Source of the DNA: Bacteroidaceae bacterium
GTDB taxonomy: Bacteria; Bacteroidota; Bacteroidia; Bacteroidales; Bacteroidaceae
Direction of reading: 5' to 3'
DNA length: 21,598 bases
Assembly (NCBI GenBank): GCA_900771425.1
Contig: CAAGNV010000025.1
Coordinates: forward strand, 1 to 21,598
In this document: positions 5,137 through 13,813 of the stretch, one piece after another
Numbering within the stretch: the stretch's first letter is position 1
How the letters are laid out: every line of letters starts with the position of its first letter
Made by a program: the position numbers and the translations under genes
Notes under the pieces: generated by a model
Database searches by the model: none
Seen by the model: only the letters and a program-made list of their open reading frames with translations
Told to the model about the DNA's origin: nothing

Positions 5137-8049
5137 TCAATAGCCGAATATCTCTTCGAGTGATACGCGGTGGATTGGTGCTATCTGTTCGAGTGCTGCG
5201 ATGTCGAGCTCTTTCTCGTTACCGAGTATGAGGTACTTGTATGTACGTCCCTTCACGTTCTTCTGCTGGAAGTCGATGATGTCCTTCAGCGTCATGCCCT
5301 GCAGGTTGTCGTAGATGTCGCGGTTGACATCGTGGTCGATGCCGTGGTTGCGTGCTACGAGGTAGCTGAACAGTATATTCTCGCGTATGGTGCGTTCGGT
5401 TGAGAGTCGCTTCACGAGTGCGTCCTTTGCAAGATTGAATGCAGGTTCTGACTTCGGAGTATTTTCGATGATTTCGTTGAAGGTGCCGAAGGCATCCATC
5501 ATCTTGTCGTTCTGGGTGATGATGTATGAATAGAAGGTATGTGTCTGATCCTTGAAGGATGGTGTGGTGTAGTAGGCTGATGCGCTGTATGCCAATCCGC
5601 GTGCTTCACGCAGTTCCTGGAATACCACTCCGTTCATGCCTCCGCCGAAGTATTCGTTGAAGAGTTCTACTTGTGGCAGGAGTTCAGGTGAATACTTCTG
5701 ACCGTTGTCGCTGAAGCCCATCATGTAGATGTTCTTTGCATCGTACGGTGCTATGTATATCTCGGTCTCTGGTGTCTCGACTGTCGGGAACACGTCGGCA
5801 TGGATGCCGTCCTTGAGGTCTTTCTTCTGGAGTTCTGCATCGATTAGTTTCTCGACTTCGGCGATTGAAAGCGGACCGTAATAAATGATGGTCTTCTTGT
5901 AGTTCATGATGCCGGCGAGTTTGTCGAGCAGTGCCTGTGGGTCAGCCTCGGCGAGTTCCTGTGCTGACATGATGTTGGTGTTGTCATTGAGTGCTCCGTA
6001 GCGTACGTAATCGCGCAGTTTCCTGAAGCAGGTACCCTGGTCGAACTTGGCATCGGCACGTGACTTGAGTTCGTTGCTTACCATGTTTTTATATACGTCG
6101 GCATCGGCTTTGGCATTGCTGATCCAGTTCTGGCATATCTCGAGTGCCTGAGGCATGTTCTCGGCAAGTCCGGAAACAGAAATGATGGTGTTGGCGGCAG
6201 TGACGCTTACGCTGGCATTGCAAGCCAGGTGATAAAGTTCCTTCTGAAGGTCTTCAGGAGTGAGTTTGTCGGTTCCGAGGTATGAGATGTAGTCGGATGC
6301 AACGGTAAGTTCTTTGTCTGCCTTGCTACCACGTTCGATGCGGAACTGGAGAAGGAATGTTCCGTTGGCTTCGTTTTCCTTATATAGGAGTTCGTTGCCG
6401 TTGTCGTATGACTTGTATGTCATGTCTTTCTGGAAGTCAACGAAGACTGGGTCGATAGGTTTAACTTCGGAAGCGATGATGTCCTTGACGAATTGGCTTT
6501 GCTTGTCGCGGTTCATCTCGATAGGTGAGATGGCTGGCTTTTCAATCTTCTTCTGGTTTGGATCTTCGCCCTGAAGCTTGTAGATGCATGCATAACCATC
6601 TGTGATGTATTGCTTTGCAAAGTCAACGACTTCTTGCTTTGTTATCTTGCTCAGACGGTCTATCTTCTCGACTTCGTCCTTCCATTCGGTACCGTTGACG
6701 AACGACTGAACAAACATATCAGCGCGGCTTTCGTTGTCCTCAAGACGACGCATATAGCTGAGTTTCATGTTATTGATGATGGATTCGAGCAACTTGTCAT
6801 CGAACTCGCCCTTCTTCAACTTTGCCATCTCAGCGAGCATGAGGTCTTTCACTTCGTCGAGGCTCTGGCCTTCGCGTGGATAACCCAGTGCTATCAGTTC
6901 TGAGAAGTCGCTCATGTCGTTGATGCCGCTACCGCTGGCAAGTACTTTCTGCGACTGGTTGAGGTCGATGTCGAAGAGTCCTGCCTTGCCGTTATTGAGC
7001 AATTCACCGATGATTTCCAAGAAGTCGCTGTCCTTGCTCTTTGTGCCAGGGAAGCCCCATGCCAATACTATCTCTTCGGCTTCGAGACCGTAGATTTCCT
7101 TCTTGACAGGTGCAGTGAGTTTATTGAGCGGAATGTCCTGCAGTTCAGCACGCTGTGCCTCTACATTTGGGTTGCCTTCCCAGTCGCCGAAGTATTTCTT
7201 GATGATTTCAACGGTCTTGTCAAAATCGAGGTCGCCACTCATACAGATGGCTACGTTGTTAGGCACGTACCACTTGGCGAAGTGCTCCTTGATGTTGGTG
7301 ATTGAAGGGTTCTTCAGGTGTTCGCCAAGACCAATGACAGTTTGCTTGCCGTAAGGGTGGTTAGGGAAGAGTATCTGTCCTACTGACTCCCAAATCTTGC
7401 GGCTGTCCTGAGCAAGTGACATGTTGTATTCTTCGTAAACTGCCTCGAGTTCGGTGTGGAATCCACGGATGACCATGTTCTTGAAACGGTCGCTCTGAAT
7501 CTTTGCCCAGTTCTCTACCTGATTGGCTGGGATGTCCTCGGTGTAGCAAGTCACGTCGTCGCTGGTGTAGGCATTGCTTCCGTTAGAACCGATTGAAGCC
7601 ATCAGTTTGTCGTATTCGTTGGCAATGGCATAGGTAGATGCCTTGTAGCTGAGACTGTCGATGACGTGATAGATGGCTTTGCGCTCCTCGGGGTCGGTCT
7701 TGGTGCGATAGACCTCGTATTGCTTCTCTATCTCGTCGAGCAGTGGCTTCTCTGCCTCGTAGTTGCTGGTACCGAAATTGCTGGTGCCCTTGAACATGAT
7801 GTGCTCGAGGTAGTGCGATAGGCCGGTAGTCTCGGCAGGGTCGTTCTTGCCACCTACGCGTACTGCTATATATGTCTGGATGCGAGGCTGGTCTTTGTTG
7901 ACAGTGAGGTAGATTTTCAGTCCGTTGTCGAGGGTGTAGATGCGACTTTCCATTGGGTCGTCAGGAACAGACTCATAGTCGTGCGAACAACTTGTGGTCA
8001 GGAAACCTACAAGTATCAGTGAGAGGATGAATGATAATGTTTTCTTCAT
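5137..8049 (-). CDS. M16 family zinc metallopeptidase, lipoprotein
   Basis: The 970-residue product starts with a lipoprotein signal peptide (LTTSC, lipid Cys about 21), so it is probably anchored in the envelope and periplasmic or surface-facing. The first M16 domain has the inverted zinc motif HYLEH (H79, E82, H83). The distal glutamate pair lies in TELEAVYEEY (E200 and E207, by alignment with the REVNAVDSE segment of insulinase). A second, inactive M16-like half follows. Its substrate-binding segment ELREARGLAYSASAYY (around residue 820) carries the conserved R/Y pair. Two halves in one chain of about 950 residues is the usual pitrilysin-like layout in Bacteroidetes. It lies 43 bases after DUF4954 and is the last gene of the hflX operon, ending at the shared terminator. 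Physiological substrates are unknown; unfolded peptides are likely by family. Confidence 0.92.
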   Translation of the reverse strand: MKKTLSFILSLILVGFLTTSCSHDYESVPDDPMESRIYTLDNGLKIYLTVNKDQPRIQTYIAVRVGGKNDPAETTGLSHYLEHIMFKGTSNFGTSNYEAEKPLLDEIEKQYEVYRTKTDPEERKAIYHVIDSLSYKASTYAIANEYDKLMASIGSNGSNAYTSDDVTCYTEDIPANQVENWAKIQSDRFKNMVIRGFHTELEAVYEEYNMSLAQDSRKIWESVGQILFPNHPYGKQTVIGLGEHLKNPSITNIKEHFAKWYVPNNVAICMSGDLDFDKTVEIIKKYFGDWEGNPNVEAQRAELQDIPLNKLTAPVKKEIYGLEAEEIVLAWGFPGTKSKDSDFLEIIGELLNNGKAGLFDIDLNQSQKVLASGSGINDMSDFSELIALGYPREGQSLDEVKDLMLAEMAKLKKGEFDDKLLESIINNMKLSYMRRLEDNESRADMFVQSFVNGTEWKDEVEKIDRLSKITKQEVVDFAKQYITDGYACIYKLQGEDPNQKKIEKPAISPIEMNRDKQSQFVKDIIASEVKPIDPVFVDFQKDMTYKSYDNGNELLYKENEANGTFLLQFRIERGSKADKELTVASDYISYLGTDKLTPEDLQKELYHLACNASVSVTAANTIISVSGLAENMPQALEICQNWISNAKADADVYKNMVSNELKSRADAKFDQGTCFRKLRDYVRYGALNDNTNIMSAQELAEADPQALLDKLAGIMNYKKTIIYYGPLSIAEVEKLIDAELQKKDLKDGIHADVFPTVETPETEIYIAPYDAKNIYMMGFSDNGQKYSPELLPQVELFNEYFGGGMNGVVFQELREARGLAYSASAYYTTPSFKDQTHTFYSYIITQNDKMMDAFGTFNEIIENTPKSEPAFNLAKDALVKRLSTERTIRENILFSYLVARNHGIDHDVNRDIYDNLQGMTLKDIIDFQQKNVKGRTYKYLILGNEKELDIAALEQIAPIHRVSLEEIFGY

Positions 8050-8092
8050 TTTGATAAGGATTAAGTGATGTGGTATGGATTATGGTTATTCG

Positions 8093-9589
8093 TTACTTGA
8101 TTGTAGTAATGAAATGGTTGTAATAGTCTTCGCTGACGTCACCCATCGTGAACTCGCGATAGGCATCCTGACGGATGAGGCTGAGCCATTGTCCGCGAGC
8201 ATTATCGTCGATTTCAACGTTGATTTCGTTGATGTGGTCATCGTGAATTTCATGTAGCTTTTTTTCGATGGAATCGATGGTTTTGATGATTTTTTCATCG
8301 ATATCGAGTATCAAATCTTCGATATCCTGCTGTGGCGCAATCATGCCGCAGAGGTCGAGCCATTCTTCACTCGGAGCATTGGATCCAGCGAGCTGGAGCG
8401 CGAGGTTATAGTACTCGATACCCTTGAGAAGTGCGTCACGCTTGATGTAGCACCCTTCAATCTCGTATTCCTCGGTCTGTTCGCCTTGTTCGGCAACGAG
8501 TGAGTTGAGCAGTGCGATACCACGGACTACGAACTGGATGATGTATGGGTTAGGGAATGCGAAGTCGATGATGTCACGGCGTGCTGACTCGTTGCGAGCG
8601 TCGCGCTTTGGCCATTTGTTCACGTCGCGCCATGTACCTACGGTCTTGATGTTGATACCTGGAACGATATATGTCTTCTCACGAACTGCAAGGATGTATG
8701 AGAATGGTAGGTCGGCAATCTGTGGGTGTTCGGTCACCTTGCCCATCACCATCGAGAAGGCACCAATGTGTGCCGGCCAAAGTATGTGACAGCCCGACGC
8801 GGTCTTGGCTCCACGTTCAAGTATGCCCCAGTGGATTGGACCCATCTTATAGGCATGGTTGCTCTGGTTGGTGTTGGAACCGGCGTTGTAGAACGAGAAC
8901 TGGCCACCGATGAGCAGAGTGGACTTGTGATGTGAACATGAGAACGGACCACACAGTGCGGCACATGCCTCGCCGTTGTCCATGTATGTGTCGGCAAAGA
9001 ATACGGATGCCTCTGACGAAAATCCCTTGCCTATATGCACTGCTTCGCCTACGAAACTCTCGAATACTTTGGCCCCGTCGGTGATTTCGGCACCTGAGGC
9101 AGTGATTGACTTCTGCATGATTACGTCCGGACCAATGTATGTAGGTGCTTGAACAGAACTCTGTATGTAACAGTCAACTATCTTTGTTGCGCCTTCGATT
9201 ACGGCACCGTTGCAGATAACGGTAGCAGCTGACGGTGTTTCTTGCTGCAAGCGGTCGGCTTCTTCCTGAAAGACGATGTCGAACACTTGACTGTAGTGCA
9301 TCATCAACCATCCGAGTTGGGATGTCAGGCCAGGGAATAATATGATGTTGCCGTCGCCACCTTCGTTGAGGACAGATATGACGAGTGGCTTGGTGGCCTT
9401 TCCGGTGCCTTTCAGCATCTTTACGTCGGTTATGGTCACGCCTGAACCAATCTGTATGTTGCCATAGAAGTTGGTGTTGCGTACTGAATTGGTAGTGAAG
9501 TCGTCAGCAACAAGTATGTTGTTCCAGTTTTCAGCCCAGCAGCGTTGTGCCTCGAGGACTTGTATTTCGTTGAATGTCAGTTGTCTCAT
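8093..9589 (-). CDS. DUF4954 family protein (left-handed beta-helix)
   Basis: The 498-residue protein matches the Bacteroidetes DUF4954 family. It starts RQLTFNEIQVLEAQRC...WNNILVADDF and has hexapeptide-like beta-helix turns (about 35-230: IQIGSGVTITDVKML, ATVICNGAVIEGATKIVDC, THVGPDVIMQ-like). A highly conserved His/Gly/Asn core follows (CSHHKSTLLIGGQFSFYNAG, then NQSNHAYKMGPIHWG, about 217-255). Such helices are typical of acyl- and nucleotidyl-transferases, but no transferase motif is proven. From memory, family members are about 650 residues. This one ends early, and the region after EWLDLCGMI (about 412) is short, so it appears C-terminally reduced. The next gene starts only 43 bases on, so no lost reading frame remains. 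It lies 12 bases after hflX, on the same strand. Confidence 0.82.
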   Translation of the reverse strand: MRQLTFNEIQVLEAQRCWAENWNNILVADDFTTNSVRNTNFYGNIQIGSGVTITDVKMLKGTGKATKPLVISVLNEGGDGNIILFPGLTSQLGWLMMHYSQVFDIVFQEEADRLQQETPSAATVICNGAVIEGATKIVDCYIQSSVQAPTYIGPDVIMQKSITASGAEITDGAKVFESFVGEAVHIGKGFSSEASVFFADTYMDNGEACAALCGPFSCSHHKSTLLIGGQFSFYNAGSNTNQSNHAYKMGPIHWGILERGAKTASGCHILWPAHIGAFSMVMGKVTEHPQIADLPFSYILAVREKTYIVPGINIKTVGTWRDVNKWPKRDARNESARRDIIDFAFPNPYIIQFVVRGIALLNSLVAEQGEQTEEYEIEGCYIKRDALLKGIEYYNLALQLAGSNAPSEEWLDLCGMIAPQQDIEDLILDIDEKIIKTIDSIEKKLHEIHDDHINEINVEIDDNARGQWLSLIRQDAYREFTMGDVSEDYYNHFITTIK

Positions 9590-9601
9590 AATGGTTTGTA
9601 T

Positions 9602-10849
9602 TTACTGTTCGTTATTCATTGTATCTTCATCGTATGTTTGATAGAGAAAATCGTTGTACGGGTATTTTTGAACGTGTAATTCACGTACTTTCTTATACAT
9701 CATCTGCTTGAATTCATCCATGTTGGTGCGGTTCTTTGCAGAGATGAAGAAGCAGTCGTTGCCGAGTTTTGCCATCCATGTAGCCATAAGTTCGTCGAGC
9801 GAGATGTTCTCTTTGGTACGTGGAGTGAGGTCGTCTTCATCCTTTGGCGTCCATGTGTAAGCGTCAATCTTGTTGAATACGAGGATGGTTGGCTTGTTGC
9901 TTGAATCGAGGTCTGCCAGTGTGCTTTCGACGACACGGATCTGTTCTTCAAAATCGGGGTGTGAGATATCGACGATATGAACAAGCAGGTCGGCTTCGCG
10001 CACTTCGTCGAGGGTTGACTTGAACGAATCGACAAGGTCGGTAGGGAGTTTACGGATGAATCCGACGGTGTCGCTGAGCAGGAACGGCAGGTTATCGATG
10101 ATGACCTTACGCACAGTGGTGTCGAGAGTGGCAAAGAGTTTGTTCTCGGCAAATACCTCGCTCTTTGACAATAGGTTCATGAGTGTTGATTTGCCGACAT
10201 TTGTGTATCCTACGAGTGCCACACGGATTAGTCGTCCGCGGTTCTTGCGCTGAGTGGTTTTCTGGGTATCGATTTCCTTGAGTCGCTGCTTGAGCAGGGC
10301 CATTCGGTTGCGAATGATACGTTGGTCCATCTCAAGCTGGGTTTCACCAGGACCTCGCAGTCCGACCGATCCGCCTCGCTGGCGTTCAAGGTGAGTCCAG
10401 AGCCGTGTCAACCGAGGCAACATATACTTGTACTGTGCTAACTCAACCTGAGTCTTGGCGGTTGCTGTCTGGGCACGCATTGCAAAGATATCGAGTATGA
10501 GGCTTGTACGGTCAAGTATCTTCACTTGTAACTCCTTCTCGATATTGCGTATCTGCTTGGCTGTCAGTTCATCGTCGAAGATGACCATGCCTACTTCGCG
10601 TTCTTCGTCTTCTTCTGCCTTAATGAAGTCTTTTATCTCTTGCAACTTGCCAGTTCCGATGTACGTGACACTTGAAGGACCGTTGACTTTCTGCGTGAAT
10701 CTCTTTATCACCTTTGCTCCTGCAGTGTCGGCCAAGAACTCGAGTTCGTCGAGATATTCCTTGGTTTTTCGCTCTTGCTGATATGGTGTTATCAGTCCTA
10801 CTATGACGGCTGTTTCTACTTTTGCCTCTGATATGACGAATTCTTTCAT
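9602..10849 (-). CDS. hflX: GTPase HflX
   Basis: The 415-residue GTPase has the HflX N-terminal domain with the signature GGSVGLRGPGETQLE (159-173). The G domain follows: G1 GYTNVGKST (214-222), G3 DTVGF (260-264) and G4 NKID (326-329). HflX binds the ribosomal large subunit and splits stalled or heat-damaged ribosomes in other bacteria. The length is normal and all GTP-binding motifs are intact. A long coiled linker (about 180-206) separates the two domains. It heads the leftward operon hflX - DUF4954 - M16. The start at 10849 gives MKEFVISEAKVETAV, and a TACCTTTG promoter element lies 30-37 bases upstream. Confidence 0.95.
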   Translation of the reverse strand: MKEFVISEAKVETAVIVGLITPYQQERKTKEYLDELEFLADTAGAKVIKRFTQKVNGPSSVTYIGTGKLQEIKDFIKAEEDEEREVGMVIFDDELTAKQIRNIEKELQVKILDRTSLILDIFAMRAQTATAKTQVELAQYKYMLPRLTRLWTHLERQRGGSVGLRGPGETQLEMDQRIIRNRMALLKQRLKEIDTQKTTQRKNRGRLIRVALVGYTNVGKSTLMNLLSKSEVFAENKLFATLDTTVRKVIIDNLPFLLSDTVGFIRKLPTDLVDSFKSTLDEVREADLLVHIVDISHPDFEEQIRVVESTLADLDSSNKPTILVFNKIDAYTWTPKDEDDLTPRTKENISLDELMATWMAKLGNDCFFISAKNRTNMDEFKQMMYKKVRELHVQKYPYNDFLYQTYDEDTMNNEQ

Positions 10850-10878
10850 TCGGTTTAGTATTGTTTATTTTCAATTGG

Positions 10879-10911
10879 CAAAGGTATGAAATTATTCAAC
10901 TTAATGCTCAA
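10879..10911 (-). promoter_or_regulatory. Promoter for hflX (leftward)
   Basis: On the minus strand TACCTTTG (10886-10879) matches the TAnnTTTG -7 element. A TTG (10911-10909) lies 22 bases upstream. The spacing is slightly long for the -33 box, so the -7 element carries most of the support. It is divergent from the VTC operon promoter. Confidence 0.6.
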
Positions 10912-10949
10912 TATTGCTTTAATTTCTGCAAATTAGTACGTAAAATACC

Positions 10950-10978
10950 TTTTATGTAAAAGAAAATGACTAAATTTG
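10950..10978 (+). promoter_or_regulatory. Promoter for the VTC-DUF4956 operon
   Basis: TAAATTTG (10971-10978) matches the TAnnTTTG -7 element. A weak TTTT/TTTA stretch at 10950-10953 sits where a -33 element is expected. Transcription would start near 10985, leaving a leader of only about 15 bases before ATG 11000. Confidence 0.6.
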
Positions 10979-10999
10979 CACAAAATTATGTTTACATAA

Positions 11000-11797
11000 A
11001 TGAAAGAAAAGGACATTAAGATTCAATCGTTGCTCGACCAGTTGGCTCCAATCACATTGGAAGAAATGTCGGCCGTAAAATTGATGAATCGGACTGATAC
11101 CAAATATGTGACTACCAAGCGGCAGCTGATAGAACTGCTACAGTTGGTAGGTGACAAATATTTTGTTCAGACTATCGGTTCAACGACTATTTGCCCTTAT
11201 CGTACTACTTACTTTGATACAGACGTCCATACTATGTACATGCAGCATCACAACAAGTGTGCTCACCGTACCAAAGTAAGGGTTCGCACTTATCTTACAA
11301 GCAATGATTTGACATTCCTTGAGGTTAAGAATAAGAACAACCACGGACGCACGAAGAAAAAACGTATAGAGGTTGCTTCGCTCGATGCAGCCCAAACGAC
11401 TGAGGGTGCAGAAGAACTGGTAAAGAAGAAGACTGGACTGTCGTTCAGTGCGATGCACAAGGTAGTACAAAACGAATTTGACCGCATTACGTTGGTCAAT
11501 AAGGCAATGACCGAGCGCCTGACTATCGACTTCAACATCCGTTTCCACAATTTTGAGACTGGAGGCGAAGCAAACAGTGACCAGCTCGTAGTATTCGAAC
11601 TGAAGCGTGACGGCAATGTGTTTTCACCAATAGTCTCCATCTTACGCGACTTGCACATCCATGTCATGGGTTTCAGCAAGTGCTGCATAGGAATGGTCTG
11701 GACTGACCCAGACTTGAAAAAGAATAATTTCAAGATGAAAGTGCGTGCTTTGGCAAAGATAAATGCTGACGAGCGCTATGTTCATCGTGCAGTATAA
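11000..11797 (+). CDS. VTC-domain polyphosphate polymerase
   Basis: The 265-residue protein matches the stand-alone bacterial VTC domain, a triphosphate-tunnel fold. In yeast Vtc4 this domain makes polyphosphate from ATP. Tunnel residues are all visible: K35 in NRTDTKYV, R68 in YRTTYFDT, HHN (83-85), R94 and R96 in RVRTY, E108 and K110 in FLEVK, E200 and K202 in VVFELKR, and K227 in FSKC. There is no SPX domain and no membrane span, so it should sit in the cytoplasm or bind a membrane partner. The following DUF4956 gene encodes that likely partner, as in many bacterial loci. Product identity is inferred from the family; a different tunnel-enzyme reaction cannot be excluded. It is the first gene of a six-gene rightward run ending with pyrH. 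Confidence 0.9.
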   Translation: MKEKDIKIQSLLDQLAPITLEEMSAVKLMNRTDTKYVTTKRQLIELLQLVGDKYFVQTIGSTTICPYRTTYFDTDVHTMYMQHHNKCAHRTKVRVRTYLTSNDLTFLEVKNKNNHGRTKKKRIEVASLDAAQTTEGAEELVKKKTGLSFSAMHKVVQNEFDRITLVNKAMTERLTIDFNIRFHNFETGGEANSDQLVVFELKRDGNVFSPIVSILRDLHIHVMGFSKCCIGMVWTDPDLKKNNFKMKVRALAKINADERYVHRAV

Positions 11798-11856
11798 TAA
11801 CTAATTTTATCACTAACAGATTAACAAACTTATTACAAATCAAAAAAGAAACTATT

Positions 11857-12555
11857 ATGAATGATTTCTTAGCATTATTATCAAGCGATTCATGCAGACT
11901 GCTTGACCTCTTGTTCCGATTCTTAATCAATACAGTCTTTACTATTATCATTGCCAAAGGATTCTATTTCCCAAAGAGCCGCCGCAAGGATTTCTTCTTC
12001 ACATATCTTCTGGTTGGATTCGGCATCTTCATGCTCATACACCTCATGGGCGATGCCAAGTTGAAGACAGGTATAGCGATGGGCTTGTTTGCCATCTTCT
12101 GTATTATGCGTTACAGAACAGAATCTGTGCCAATCCGCGAGATGACATACCTCTTCCTCATCATTTCACTGGCTGCCATCAATGGTCTGGCGTGGACTGC
12201 TGACATATCCGGCAAGCATCCTGAATTTGCTATTCCTGAAACTATCTCAATGATTGAGCTGGTCATCACCAACATAATATTCATTGTGGTCATCTGGATT
12301 GCAGAGGCAGGCAAGTGGGTCAACAGCCTTAGCACCAAGTACATCAAGTACGACAAGATTGACCTCATTCAGCCTGAAAAGCGTGAAGAGCTTATCGCTG
12401 ACCTCAAGAAGCGTACAGGTCTCAATATCAAGGAAGTTTCCATCGGTAGCATCGATTTCCTCAAGGACATGGCTCTTGTCAAGGTATTCTACACTGATGA
12501 AGACAACAAGGAAAACGACGACACACTGCAGAAAATGCCAAAACTCTATGATTAA
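11857..12555 (+). CDS. DUF4956 inner-membrane protein
   Basis: The 232-residue protein has about five hydrophobic segments (roughly 19-34, 47-64, 72-84, 96-113, 131-149). A soluble, charged C-terminal domain (about 160-232) follows, with KREELIADLKKRTGLNIKEV. The conserved MRYRTESVPIREMTYLF block (84-100) between segments 3 and 4 is the DUF4956 signature. The family commonly sits beside VTC polymerases and resembles the membrane part that Vtc subunits carry in eukaryotes. A role as membrane partner or export channel for the polymer is inference. It lies 59 bases after the VTC gene and is followed after one base by the barrel gene, so the genes are almost certainly translated from one mRNA. 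Confidence 0.88.
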   Translation: MNDFLALLSSDSCRLLDLLFRFLINTVFTIIIAKGFYFPKSRRKDFFFTYLLVGFGIFMLIHLMGDAKLKTGIAMGLFAIFCIMRYRTESVPIREMTYLFLIISLAAINGLAWTADISGKHPEFAIPETISMIELVITNIIFIVVIWIAEAGKWVNSLSTKYIKYDKIDLIQPEKREELIADLKKRTGLNIKEVSIGSIDFLKDMALVKVFYTDEDNKENDDTLQKMPKLYD

Positions 12556-12556
12556 T

Positions 12557-13402
12557 ATGAAAATTCGTAAATTATTGGCTGCCCCAGTAGTCATTGCCTC
12601 ATTGCTGACAGTGCCGGGCACGATGCAGGCACAGTCTGACGACTTCGGATATGAGTTGGGCATATCAGGCGAGAAGAAGATTGCTTCAGGTCTGAAGTTT
12701 GGCTTGGATGCCAGCATGCGTACCCAGGACGATGCCGAGAAGATAGACCGTTATACAGTCGGTGCAGAACTTTCGCTGCGCCTCTTCCAGACTAAGGACA
12801 AGCGATTCAGCCTGAAAGCCAACACTGGCTTTGAATATATGTGGACTCAGAAACTACAGGAGAAAGAGGATAAGTATGAAGATATCCTCGATGAAAACGG
12901 CATTGTAGTAGGCAAGGGTGACTATAAGGGCTATAACCTGACTGACAAGCATTGGCGCAATCGTACCCGCACTAACCTGGGGCTGAGTGCCAGCTTTAAC
13001 CCAAATAAACGATGGTCTTTCTCACTGAAAGAGACAGTGCAGTACAACCACTATTGCAGCGTGGACTCTGTAGGTAGAACCAAATACCGATACAACAAGT
13101 TGGGAATGCTGGCATCAGAAGAACCGACCTTCACGTCAAAGGCCCACAAGGATTGTTTCGTACTTCGTTCAAAGTTAGGTGCCAGTTACGACATCCGTAA
13201 CATCCCAATCGACGTATTCGCATCGGTTGACTATGGCTGCGGACTGAACTATACTACCAACAAGTGGAAGTTTACAGTAGGTTATGACTATAAAGTGTCG
13301 AAAACCAAGAAGATTACTCTCCAGTATCGTTACAATACCGAAGATGACGACGAAGAAGCTAATGGTCATCTTGTAGGGTTGAGTTATAAGTTTGAATTCT
13401 AA
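12557..13402 (+). CDS. Outer-membrane beta-barrel protein, DUF2490-like
   Basis: The 281-residue product starts with a signal peptide (MKIRKLLAAPVVIASLLTV, cleaved after MQA). Alternating amphipathic strands run throughout. It ends in GLSYKFEF, with the terminal Phe expected for BamA recognition. Segments such as HWRNRTRTNLGLSASFN and YDYKVSKTKKITLQYRYN fit DUF2490-type barrels of Bacteroidetes. The frame stays open upstream to 12284, but that part overlaps DUF4956, so the start at 12557 is preferred; 12548 is an alternative in the same frame. Its position between a membrane protein and two exported proteins suggests an envelope role linked to the VTC locus. No substrate can be inferred. Confidence 0.8.
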   Translation: MKIRKLLAAPVVIASLLTVPGTMQAQSDDFGYELGISGEKKIASGLKFGLDASMRTQDDAEKIDRYTVGAELSLRLFQTKDKRFSLKANTGFEYMWTQKLQEKEDKYEDILDENGIVVGKGDYKGYNLTDKHWRNRTRTNLGLSASFNPNKRWSFSLKETVQYNHYCSVDSVGRTKYRYNKLGMLASEEPTFTSKAHKDCFVLRSKLGASYDIRNIPIDVFASVDYGCGLNYTTNKWKFTVGYDYKVSKTKKITLQYRYNTEDDDEEANGHLVGLSYKFEF

Positions 13403-13439
13403 ACTACACAGCACAAGCAACATCACAATTTACTAAGAT

Positions 13440-13808
13440 ATGAAGAAAGCAATAATGCTGGCATTGATGTTTGTCTCTGCATCAATGTCATTTGCTCAGG
13501 ACTATAATCTGTATGTCGAAAGTACGCAAGGCACCGACCTCGGCGGCTATGACCTCAAGCAGGTTCAAAAGGTTACATTTGAGTCGGGCAACGTGGTAAT
13601 AACCAAAAAGGATGGTTCGAAGGAACAAACCAACTTGGCAAATGTCAACCGCCTGTACTTCAGTACTAAACCTCTGGCTGTTGATGGCGTAGAAGTCGAT
13701 AAGAATACAGAATCTGAAGTGTTCGACATTCAAGGTCGTAAGGTAGTGCGTCCGACCGAAGGACTCTATATTGTGAATGGTAAAAAAATGTATATCTCAA
13801 ACAAGTAA
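13440..13808 (+). CDS. Small secreted protein with Por-like C-terminal tail
   Basis: The 122-residue protein has a clear signal peptide (MKKAIMLALMFVSASMSFA, cut before QDYN). The mature part has two beta-type segments ending in the pattern VQKVTFES and VNRLYFST, and a C-terminal tail VFDIQGRKVVRPTEGLYIVNG... that is widespread on secreted Prevotella proteins and resembles T9SS sorting sequences. No enzyme motif is seen. The start of the next protein has a similar two-segment pattern, suggesting the two are related. It sits 37 bases after the barrel gene and 5 bases before the beta-helix gene, so it belongs to the VTC operon. Function unknown; a surface accessory or adaptor role is inference. 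Confidence 0.75.
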   Translation: MKKAIMLALMFVSASMSFAQDYNLYVESTQGTDLGGYDLKQVQKVTFESGNVVITKKDGSKEQTNLANVNRLYFSTKPLAVDGVEVDKNTESEVFDIQGRKVVRPTEGLYIVNGKKMYISNK

Positions 13809-13813
13809 ACAAC

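Noticed and set aside
12284..12556. Upstream extension of the barrel gene frame to 12284
   Set aside because: It overlaps the DUF4956 gene by 272 bases and would hide the obvious signal peptide at 12557.
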